A DNA stretch of 64,000 bases, from assembly GCA_002633025.1 (NCBI GenBank), contig NMRB01000001.1, forward strand, positions 1,361,241-1,425,240, written 5' to 3'. Made by a program: the position numbers and the translations under genes. Below the pieces are notes generated by a model, which had not been told where the DNA came from, searched no databases, and saw only the letters and a list, made by a program, of their open reading frames with translations. Positions within the stretch are counted from its first letter, which is position 1. Every line of letters begins with the position of its first letter. This DNA is from Notospermus geniculatus. Its lineage: Eukaryota; Nemertea; Pilidiophora; Heteronemertea; Lineidae. This document shows positions 50,701 through 62,700 of this stretch, piece after piece.

Positions 50701-53700
50701 ATTCATCATTGCGGTTATGGTCATCCCTCATGTGCCATAAAGGCCTTTGAGGCCTGTGCCTCCATCCCTTTAAATGGCAGTTACAACCAGATTCAAGAGC
50801 CAGTGAATCAGTATTAGACAACATGAGTGTAAGATTCTGAGAAGGTGACCAACTACTCTTTCCAATTAAGAGATGAAGCTTGTACCACCTGTTTCTTACA
50901 ATATGACTGGATTTAGCCTGGGTTTGACTCAGAACCGGCATTTTTGGCCAACCATTGCCCCACAAATTGGTGCCTCTCTGCAGTGTCTGTCAGGCATTGC
51001 AGTTATTCGGATAAGCAGAACCAGTGTTTTATATTTCAGACCTGCCAACCCGTTACGGATTTCCGTATTTAGTACGGAATTCCACCGAAAATCGCATTTT
51101 GTTACGATGTTACAGACGAACCATCAAAAGGTACACAGGTTTTTCATTAGCTTCCTCTTTGTTTCTCATGTCATAAAGGTAGACTATTTATTGTTTTGAC
51201 GGGTCCCACCATCTTGGATTTCTACGGAGATTTCATACATGCGGACTTATCTGATGGGCCTACCAAAACATGTCAGTGATGGGATAGGTTACAAGATCCA
51301 AATTTGCTTACCAGTTAGGTGTACACGCATGAAGTCTCTGTAGAATTCCAAGATGATGTGGGGCTGTTGAAATGATGAATAGGTCAACAATGTGGATAAG
51401 CGATTGGTGAACCGTTTGTTCTCAAAAGGTGTATTGACTATCGTCATATGATGATAGCATTCATGTTTTTAGGCCTTATGCATACCTGATCATTGCCTAT
51501 TTGTGGCATCTAATTGCGATTGTCTGATAATCAATGCAGCATTCAGATATGTTTTACCCAACAAATCACTCATGTTCAGTCAAGCATTAAATCAATTTGG
51601 GGAGTGATCAATGATCGTGTCAACCTTTCAATGATCAAATCATCTTCCCAGGATTAGATTGATTGAACTGATGATCGGCAAATGATCAACTGGGTGTTAA
51701 ATTTCGAAAGGTTACACACGGGAACCCGGTTGGCATCAGCTATTCATGGCAGAGATCAATTTCATTGATAAACCTGTTCATAATCACATGCCAGTTCACC
51801 AGGTATGTGTCCATCATTGCATCATTCTGGCATGATGCTTGTTCAATGCGTATCATAAAAGAAAGTTGAATGTGAAGAAAAAAAACAGTATATCCAGAGA
51901 AACTCTGCTGTCAATGAAAATGCCCCTTTTTCATGCCGGGAAAAGATCAGATTGAGAACCGAAACCACAATATCAGAGGGTCTGATCTCGAATTGCATCA
52001 CTCTCAGCTCACATCATTGACTTTAGTCTTCAGATTTGACTGAGGAAAAGACTGTGTGTACACAGTAGTGATGGAACAGAGATAATGATGATTAGGATCT
52101 CATTTGAAGTTCGCTGATCTGACCTCATATTTCCAAGTTTTCATTTTGTCATTGCTTCCTTCATGGGTGATGGTTTGGAGTCGGTGCATTCTAATTTTGT
52201 TGAGAATTCCGCATATTAAAATAACCATAATAACAAGCCACGTTCATTAGGCATTCGGATTTTAGTTAGTTATGACATCCCTACTAGGCCCCTTCCCCAG
52301 CTAACTCACATTGCTGTTCGCTCATAATATTTTGGTTCCATCGATTTGCAATTTTAACTCGGACTATGTAAATATTGAGCTTGTGCTACATAGATATGCT
52401 ACATGTAGTAAACAGATAACACTGCAGACGCTCTTGCATGGGTGTAAGGTAAGCGTCAGCCCCTTCTGCTTGTTGGTTACAAGGGGCTGTTTGATTGATC
52501 AAGTATAATGAATACCTGTCATGGAGAGCAATATCTGAATCATGATGTAGAATTGCTGGGTATAGATATAAAGGAATTGAGACAAGTTGTCATTAGAATA
52601 CTGCCTACAATATTAAGAAACTATCCAATGGTCACTGTTTGTCATGAGATCAAAAATGACTCAAAACTGACAAATTGAGAGCTAGTGTTGTGATGATTTC
52701 AGCTCCATATGTCAATTTTCATTCCCTGTACGGTATATTTCGTTATCCTTTTGTTGTATTTTGTTCCTTTTGTTCCATTGCAGAAGAAAATGCTGATAAT
52801 CATCTGCTGCACTGTGCTGGTTTGTGTGCTAGCTCTGATCATTGGCCTCTCTGTTGGACTCTCATAGCCGTTGTCTTTCAACTGCAATATGCCTGACTTG
52901 TGCACAGAGTCAACATTGTCTTCCTGCCCATGTTTTGGTGCATCAGGACGAAGGCACCAGATTATATGTGATCTGTACTGTAGGCGAATGCCTAATGGCT
53001 CAGTGGCAGAATAGAAATTATTTCTCTAGTATGAAATCATTGCAGTGATTCAAATCAAACTGTGATACAGACGCAGTATGGTGCCCATGTGAAATTAAAA
53101 ACTCAACATATTTGTTGCCTTCCAATATGTAATAAATCCTGTCTTCCACATGGCGTATAATTGCCAATATCATCCTCATACCCAAATTCGGTGAGTACTG
53201 TGTTTGAGTGTGTACTGGGGATCAGAGATCACGCAATGTACTTCTAGAATTAGATACTGATTCGACTCTGCGGGTGTGAGCATTGTCTTCCCGAATGTGA
53301 GATTGTCACTTATATTAGTTTCAACATAATGATCACCTGTGCTTGATAAAGATTATCAAATGTAGCAATACTTGTCAGCGTATAGGCCTATTCAGGGACA
53401 TTTTTGAACCAATCTGTATAATTCCACTCTCGGGCTGTAGTGTATGAAGAGCTAGCACTGCCGGTTGGGCATTGTCCATGACAAGAAAGGTGTATTCACA
53501 CCAATTATGGTTTCCAGTTTACGGTAAGGTTTCCACGGGCATGGGATGTTGTTTGTAACAAGACAGATAAACCCCAGCAAGTCGCTTTCACCCATGAAAA
53601 CCGTGCAGCATGCAGGAAATTGCTAAGTGTTGGTGTCAATGCACCTTTTGATCAGGCCTAACTGTCCGTAATTAGGCCTACATTGTGATTTAACGTCCTG

Positions 53701-56700
53701 CCTATAAATAGCTGATTGGTGGCTATCATGATGTAAATAAGTCAATGTAAATATCTGATGTAAAAAAAGCTATTTTGGCATGTCAGAGAAGCAAGGACTG
53801 CATTTGTGAGTTTCATTTTATGCTTCAAAACTTCACAGAGTTCGTTGTCTAATGCTGCCCTCCTGCTTGGGCTATCCCAGAGCTTTTTACTAACTATTCC
53901 TCCTCCACACATGTAAACATTACCGGTAGATGCGTGGAGACCCATGTGTGGAGAGATTCACAGAAATTCATGCGTGGAGATGTAGAGTACAACTCCTGCG
54001 TGGAGGGTGTAGTCCTGCATGGAGACTGAAGTTCCAGTCGTCTGCATGGACACCTTGCCAAACTATTCCCTGGGGACATCGGACCGCTCTTCCCAAACGG
54101 ATCTTATCTAGACACACATGAATCCAGTCTCCTGCATTGAAACAGACAAGTCCATTCTCCAGCCTGTGGAGATGATGGTGCAGGGTTTTGCATGGAGAAA
54201 ACAGAATGTTGTTGCCCTGCATGGAGCCTGAGGACTCCAGTCTCTTTTGCACTGATTGACAACCGCCTGAAATAGGATGACCGGTTGCAACTTCACATTC
54301 CCGACTGTATAATAATTGCACGTATGATTCTGTCCCCTCAGTTTTGTTTTCATTCTGTGTCGTTTCAGAAAAAGATGTTGATAATCCTCTGTGTAACGAT
54401 AGCCTTAGTACTTCTGATTCTGATCATAGCAGTACCAGTTGCTATCAAAAATAACTGAGGAGTGGTCAGTCACTGCCTTAAAAAAAAGGCCATTACAGCG
54501 TTTTTTCCTGGCATGGACTCTTCTTTACACTCTCGTGACAACATACAGTAGGTAGGCCTACTACCACAGTTTTGTCAGTGACTGACCCTTCACCCTAAGC
54601 CTGGATATTGCAAGTTGCCTGTGTAGCCGGTACTTAGTCCATGTACATACAACTATTTGTTGAGGCGTACTATCTGAATGCAAAAACTAGTGTTGAGATT
54701 AAAATGTTGAGATGTTGAAGCAGACTCGAAACCGGTATAAAGTCCTCGACATGCCATTGAATGTCAGTTATAAACAAGAAGCTTGCTGAGATCAGTGGTT
54801 ATTCCATTGATTTATAGATGGTGCTGATTGTACAAAAATGAGATTACCGGGTATCTGTACCTCGGCTTTGACCAAACTTTTATCAGCATATCCAATTATT
54901 GGTGGCCACTATACCTACAATAGCATCAAAATACTCTTAAGTAGGAAGGCGTTAACCCAGCAAATAAGGTAAAAACTGAGAGTCGAGTTAAAGCGAATTG
55001 ATAGCGAATTTTATTTACATTTGGCTGGTGTTTGTAAACACAATATTTCAGCCAATCAGAAAGCACGAACATTTCTTAGTTGACATTGTGGAGAAGTTTG
55101 TTTACATTTTTTCCCAAAAATCGTCCCCTTTCAAATTCTATTTCTAAATCAAATTTTTTCGATATCGGTTCACTTTAATAACGGTGTCTTTGTCTAAAAC
55201 TTTAGTGTTGCCCGTGGTGACATATAACAGGCAAAACTTTAACTTTGGGAGCCAGATGGTATAGTTCTACAGTGAATCCATCCAACTCATACTTTGATCT
55301 GCCCTCAATGTCCGTCTGAAATAGACATAAGGGGAGTCCCTCCAGTTGCCTCGATCTCTGACTTATTAGATTTTTGATCAACTGACGTTAGACTGGTTCT
55401 CGGTCCGATGCAACTCACTCACGATATTCACGTCAGTACATATCACCGACAATAGGTGGCAGCACCGCAGGCATCCGTGGATAGAGAACCAGTGAGTGAG
55501 TGTTTACAACTTCGGCGTCTAACTCCTTTAAGTAGGAAGGAGTTAACGCAGCAAATAAGGTAAAAACTCAGAGTCGAGTTAAAGCGAATTGATAGCGGAT
55601 TTTATTTACATTTGGCTGGTGTTTGTAAACACAATATTTCAGCCAATCAGAAAGCACGAACATTTCTTTGTTGACATTGTGGAGAAGTTTGTTTACATTT
55701 TTCCCAAAAATTGTCCCCTTTCAAATTCTATTTCTAAATCAAATTTTGTCGATATCGGTTCACTTTAGTAATGGTGTCTTTGTCTAAAACTTTAAAGTGT
55801 TGCCCGTGGTGACATGTAACAGGCAAAACTTTAACTTTGGGAACCAGATGGTATAGTTCTACAGTGAATCCATCCAACTCATATTTTGATCTGCCCTCAA
55901 TGTCCGTCTGAAATAGACATAAGGGGAGTCCCTCCAGTTGCCTCGATCTCTGACTTATTAGATTTTTGATCAACTGAAATGACCCTTATTTAGGGATAAT
56001 GTAGTTGAATACGTCAGCCAAAAAATGTCAGCCCACATTCTGTAGTTGGTTCTGGGTATCCAGAGTCAATGCTTTATCATTTTAGCTTCCACTGTATCAG
56101 GCCTAAGTAATTAAAGCCCACATTTTATAATATCTTCGGTGTTAAAACTGGTCACAAGTAATTATTGAAAATGCAAGACAAAAATTAGCTTCATGTGTAA
56201 ATAAGGATGGTATAAACCGATGCATAAAATCATAATGAGATAAATTGATCACTGTGTTGAATGTTTAGATGCACGGATGGTGTAAGGATTATCATGATTT
56301 TGAATAGATTGGTTCTGATCTCACCGAAGATCGGTAGCACGCTGTCGTCCATTAGGCTTACCACATGATCAGCTGAAAAAGCAGTCGATGATAAACAGGT
56401 TGATTGGTTGAAAAATCATTGATTGCTCTTTTGTTGAATGAGAGTGACCAATCAAAACATTTTTTATCATCCACTTTTCGACCAATCACGTGACAATAGA
56501 TGGCAAGTGCTACCGATCTCAGTATTTTGTGCGATAGGAACCAATCTCGATTTAGAATGAGTGTATGCATAGATTTTCTGTTGGCAGAGGCTGAGCAATG
56601 AATCACATGGCCGAAAAGCACTCTATAAGAGCTTCTTAATTGTCTCATTTTGGTGATCTTTTGAGATTTATCTCCGTTACACAGGTCCGTCAAGGGAGAT

Positions 56701-59700
56701 GAATGCCAATACTGTGGCCATCATGTATCTAGTCACAATTGTCGATACAACTTCTTTGTAGCTTTTCTATTGGGAAAAATGAACCAACAAAATCTAAAAA
56801 ATAGGCTTAAGTTCTGGAAACTGTCGGGATAGTAGTGCACTGCCTGATCTTGAAAGAATCTTAAGTTTAGGAAATAGTTTTGTATATAAGAATATATTTG
56901 TAACTTTTATTGTTAATGGATGATGAATTACTTGTAAAAGGCTGTTTATGAATTAAGCGGCAGCTCTTGATTCTATGATAATAGTTGATATTTATTTCTT
57001 GTTAGCTTCAGACTTATAGATTGTTTTTATGATGAAATACAAATCAGCAGTTAAAGACCGTTCAGATTGCTAATGTACCAGGCTTTTTAACGCTGGCTCC
57101 GCTTATAGTGATAATGTTTCAAAATGATCATGATTTCTGTAGTAAGGCCAGTGATAAAAACCTATGCATCATCAAATCTGGGTCTTATGACTGTGGTAAT
57201 TATTCATATATAAGCATGAAACTTGTAGAAAGTATGATGGACATACATCTTAATATTTCATATTCATACCCACCAAAAACTGGAACAAAAAGGGCTAGAA
57301 AATGTTAAATTCAGTTACGGGTTGCAAGTTCCACTCTCAAACTGATAGCGTAGTAAGGTGTGATGACTGATCCCTATATGGGCAAGACGAATATTCTCAA
57401 TGCCCTGTGTATCTTGCCGATAGTTTTCCGTATATGCCATGATCTCCACGTGGTACACTTATTATGATGATGAAGTTCACTTTGAAAGAGGTGAAGATGG
57501 GGATTTAGCACAGTGGTGTGCACACTTTCCTTTCCCTCAATGCTGGCGGTGTTGCCTTACACTGTATGTGGAGGCGTGGGTTCGAATCCTGAACTGTTGA
57601 AGGAGGTGTGTATACATGTAGGAGTTCATAATGGGGATTGACAGATTCTGAATTGGGCAGCATTCTTGGTCTGGTGACTTTACCAAGACACGACTGTTAG
57701 GAAGGGAATTTGCTATAGAGGCGTCACCTTTCGGAGAACGGCCACAACATGGGGAAAGCCCTCCTAAAAATAGTACAGTGACGCAGCCAAATCGGCGTAG
57801 TCGACGCCTACCTCCACAGCAAAGCCAATAGAATATTATTGACGACCGGAGGAAGTCAATCTGGGCATGCGCAGGAGGCCTCTACTGTAAATTTATCACA
57901 CTTCAAATGCATTTTTTGAAGTCATCAGATCGAACTTCAGATTACCAATAGGNGGTACAGCCTCTGACGTCACGCACAACTCGGCCAGTCGATCGGCAAT
58001 TTCCGTCAGTTTTCGTACCAAGTGACTTCCTTCGTAATGGCCGCCGCTCAGTTCGATTTTTATTCGCAGATGCCGGGAAATTGGGTCTTTTATCTTCCAA
58101 TTTTCAAAAATTTCTTCGTGCGAGGGGGGACACCCCCCTCGTGCTCGCCCCTCTAGGGCCGCCACGTTACTCCATCCGAAACTTCGAGGGCCCTGCATAC
58201 CCACCAAAAACTGGAACAAAAAGGGCTAGAAAATGTTAAATTCAGTTACGGGTTGCAAGTTCCACTCTCAAACTGATAGCGTAGTAAGGTGTGATGACTG
58301 ATCCCTATATGGGCAAGACGAATATTCTCAATGCCCTCTGTATCTTGCCGATAGTTTTCCGTATGCCATGATCTCCACGTGGTACACTTATTATGATGAT
58401 GAAGTTCACTTTGAAAGAGGTGAAGATGGGGATTTAGCACAGTGGTGTGCACACTTTCCCTCAATGCTGGCGGTGGGTTCAAATCCTGAACTGTTGAAGG
58501 AGGTGTGTATAGGTGTTCATAATGGGGATTGACAGATTCTGAATTGGGCAGCATTCTTGGTCTGGTGACCTTACCAAGAAGGGCCAGAATGTCGATCTGT
58601 TCCCTTACATCTTTCCTAAACTCTCAAGCAAGAAACAAATGAGAGGTTTTACTCACTCAGTTGAAGCAGACCCTAAATGCCTTTTGGGCAGTTGACTTCA
58701 ACATACCTGTCCTGCAGGACATTTTTATGAAAATCATTTCTTAGCCATGTTTAAGACATCACTTGGTGTGTGGTGTGGACATCCCCAGAGAGATGTGGTT
58801 ATGCTAGTTTGCTACAAAAGATTCTTCTGCATCCTCTCTATGAAAGTTGGTCTTCCTTATGGCACAGTTTGTTTCATATGGGGTATTGCATGTGTTTGGT
58901 TGATGTGTAAAAAGGGGGAATGCATCAAATTGTCAATGCTTTGTACGTACATGTGTAGTTAAAACATTGTTGTGTGTTTTGAGAAGAGAAAGGTGAGACA
59001 AGCGAATGACCTACATTGTAGTGGAGATTAGCACACGGAATCTTTTGTAGCTGAACAGTTGAGGTGTATTACTTTGTTTTAAAATTCTTATTTTCCTCAG
59101 CCCTGAAATTCTCAACTTCAAACACAGAAATATCACTGTTGCATCACATCGGGATTTTATGGAATATGGAAGAAAGTATTGCAGAACATCTTATGCAACA
59201 TGAAATGTCATTCACATGTCGCATCAGATAATGTAACTTTATCAACCCCTCGCATGGGAAAAGTTGAAAAGTTCAGGGCAGAGACGATATCTTGTTTTGA
59301 TGCATTTATGTGGTGTCACTCTCAAAGTCAGTTGACATAGCTCAGAATGAACTGATCCTGAATTCCTGGGGAAACTGGGTGAAGGAGACAGATTGACCCG
59401 TCTATGATTTTCTGGAGGGGGATGAGAGATTTGGAAGACCTCCAAAAACATTCGGCACTTTGGACATCATCCTGCTCCCCAGGAATTGGGTTGGAGTACA
59501 TTGCGCTCTGTGGAGAAGAGTGACCTCCATATAAAAGCTATCATATCAAAGATATTTTCATTACTGGTGAATTCTAAGTTTCTTCCTAGACACAAAAAAC
59601 TCTATGCACGTTTAGTCTTTTATATGAAACATCCTTCATTGATTTTTCTTAGTCGGTATTTTCACAATCGAATTGCAATATTTTTTGTACAGAATTTGCA

Positions 59701-62700
59701 AGATTTTTGTGAATGTTAGTACTGTAAAATTGTAAAGGAAAATATTAAACGACTTTATTTTTACTTCATTGTTTTTGTTGTGATGTGTCAGTGTTGTGTT
59801 CATTGTTTTCCTCAGTGGATGTTGTGTGCACCTCTCAGTATTCAAACAGTACATTTGTCAAGTTCTTCACTTTTCGAAAACTCGAGACAAACTTAAAATG
59901 TAACAAAATCTTGTCTGCTTGTAGCGTAGAAATTATCAAACTATAGTGCGAAGGACGTGAGAAAATTCACAAAGAACTTGACAGATGTACTCTCCTCAGT
60001 GTTGCGTGTGGATTTCCCCATATGCTGGAGTTCAGACTATGAGGTAAGCAGAATTACCTTATTTGTTTTCCTCTTTCTCTGAGATGGACCGAGTGGACTA
60101 CATGACAAGGAACAGGTTAAGGATGTATATTTAACCCTAAGGCCAGACTTTTTTTATACCTTGTTTAGCGAACCCGCCGACGTCCGAAATTCCAAAAACA
60201 AAATAAAAAAAAATATTTATTTTTGACCATTTAGCGAACCCGCCGACGTTCAAAATTGCTCAAAACAGAAAAAAAATAAAATTTTATCTTTATTTTTATT
60301 CCGACCGCCGCCCTTCCCGCCTGAGTAGTCTAATCAGCTCACGGCACCTAACATCATGAACAGAGCCACACTATGAGACCAATCACAATCGTTGTCTTAT
60401 GAATAGTCTGTCGTGGTTAGAACAATGAATATTTATTTTGAAATAAAANNNNNNNNNNNNNNNNNNNNNNNNNNNNNNNNNNNNNNNNNNNNNNNNNNNN
60501 NNNNNNNNNNNNNNNNNNNNNNNNNNNNNNNNNNNNNNNNNNNNNNNNNNNNNNNNNNNNNNNNNNNNNNNNNNNNNNNNNNNNNNNNNNNNNNNNNNNN
60601 NNNNNNNNNNNNNNNNNNNNNNNNNNNNNNNNNNNNNNNNNNNNNNNNNNNNNNNNNNNNNNNNNNNNNNNNNNNNNNNNNNNNNNNNNNNNNNNNNNNN
60701 NNNNNNNNNNNNNNNNNNNNNNNNNNNNNNNNNNNNNNNNNNNNNNNNNNNNNNNNNNNNNNNNNNNNNNNNNNNNNNNNNNNNNNNNNNNNNNNNNNNN
60801 NNNNNNNNNNNNNNNNNNNNNNNNNNNNNNNNNNNNNNNNNNNNNNNNNNNNNNNNNNNNNNNNNNNNNNNNNNNNNNNNNNNNNNNNNNNNNNNNNNNN
60901 NNNNNNNNNNNNNNNNNNNNNNNNNNNNNNNNNNNNNNNNNNNNNNNNNNNNNNNNNNNNNNNNNNNNNNNNNNNNNNNNNNNNNNNNNNNNNNNNNNNN
61001 NNNNNNNNTAATGCCTGGTCTAGGTAGCCTTCAGATATTGGAACTAGGATCCAATGCCTCTGGGAACTTGTACCCCTACCCTGCCCTAGTACCCAGTTGA
61101 ACAAAAGCATTGGAAGACCACCCGCTTGATGTGCTGCTGCTTCATTGTGAATGATTCCCCATTGGCACATGTGTTGTATCAAACTGTCACCTCTCAAAAT
61201 ATCTGTTGTTTTCCACCCCTCGTATACCTTCGCTGTCAACTATGGACGTGTTGTACATGAAGTAACCCAAAGTCCTGTAGGACGATGCTAATCTACCAAT
61301 ATTTTACTCTGTTATCTTATCAACTGTTGGAAAACGGGGAAAATGAAATGGACACATTTTGATGAAAAACTAATGAGAATGAAATATCAGACCATAGAGA
61401 CCGGTCAATTTTTAGATGTTTGATAGCAATATTATATCATCGAGGGAAAGATCTGACTCAACTTTGGGTGCGGTGGGAAATAGCAGAATTTTGATGATGT
61501 ATCAATTTGATGCACTTTGACGTTTCCCAAGATGAGGAAATATGCATATTTGTGGCCCTTCCAGCCTTGTCCCTCACTGGATTCCTTACAGTTAGACACG
61601 CAGAAAAAAGGTTGATGTCACAATCTGTAGGGTCTTATCTGCTCAAATGCAGAGGATTAGGATGTGCACACTCTATTGGAAGAATTGCCACCCTGTTTTA
61701 CTTGAAAACTTGCATTTCCTCTGCCTTATCAGGAACAGGACAGTGTATTTACACAGAAGGGTAAGTTGTTTTATGCAGTGGTTTGCCCTGAACTGCTTCC
61801 GAGTTGACAAGGCTACCCATCATTCTATCCAGATGTCTCCTGCCATGGTCACAGATTTGTTCGAGCCAGGGGTAGTCTACAAATGGCAGAATTCATGTTG
61901 CCTTCTCTTGTCCTGGCACATAACACTGATGGCAAATCCCATATTGGCAGCCAGCAGTGGTGGTACAACGACTTTGCCATATCAGAATCATCTTGAGCTG
62001 AGCATGATGATGATGATGGCATGATTCACATTGCCATCCTTTGAATTCTCCCTGGCATAAGACAGTGGTGACACTTGGTCTCACTGCTCATATCATCACC
62101 ACTGCCTCTTCCCCTCAGTACTATTGCCATACCAAGTGTCATCACCAGCATCCTCCCATAGCAAGGTTTTGGTCTCACTCCTCTTCATACGCTCTCACAC
62201 ACACAAAGTAGGCCTATGAGTGGATGAAGAGGAGCGAGGTAAAAAACCCTCCTGTGGGAGGATGGTCACCAGTGCCAGGTTGAGGCAAATGCAATTTCAG
62301 AAAACATGCCAAGGTGTAGGCCTACAACTTTCAACAGGGCATCACCTTTAGGTATTCAGTTCTGTAGATCAGGTACAGACAAAGTAGTCCTTTCATTTTT
62401 TTTCTTTCTTCAAGTAGTTTCACTTCAGGTTACTATAGATGACAGCTGGCAACCATCTTTGTGGTTTCTGTGAAAACCCTTGCAAACTTAGAAGTTGCAC
62501 ATCCGCATTTACACTGCATCTGGTGGGAAGAGAAGTGCATTTTCAATGTAATTTTCTCACCAGATAAAAATGGATCTTTCTGCTGGATTTTCAAAGGCAC
62601 CAATCCAAGATGGCTGCCAGTAATACTGATCTGTATACCAGTGTCAAGTGACTACAGCGACGACACTGCTCTCATCTGAGTTTGAATGGAAATGTTCCTC

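Larger units (their letters stand above)
52868..54368 (+). other. 3' UTR of 10a and intron to 10b
   Basis: 1.5 kb. The first part is the 3' UTR of exon 10a. A degenerate repeat region around 53930-54240 carries many TGCATGGAG / GCGTGGAG words. No gene recognised. Confidence 0.5.
54939..55977 (+). repeat. direct duplication, two copies of about 448 bp
   Basis: Copy 1 is 54939-55385 and copy 2 is 55530-55977. They run in parallel from AAGTAGGAAGG to TTAGATTTTTGATCAACTGA with about 3-4 percent differences and small indels. Each holds a MITE of the TTAAAGCGA family (54988-55178 and 55579-55767). 144 unrelated bases separate the copies. Confidence 0.9.
57265..58579 (+). repeat. direct duplication flanking a 507-bp segment
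   Basis: Copy 1 (57265-57688) and copy 2 (58196-58579) agree from CATACCCACCAAAAACTGG to GGTCTGGTGAC.TTACCAAGA. They differ by a few substitutions and small indels: copy 2 lacks two bases in CGTATATGCC, about 25 bases in the SINE head, and a few in the tail. The segment between (57689-58195) is GC-richer and contains one N at 57953. Confidence 0.9.

Noticed and set aside
60413-61239. Long open frames on both strands near 60.4-61.2 kb
   Set aside because: Also products of an N run, with no real coding sequence.
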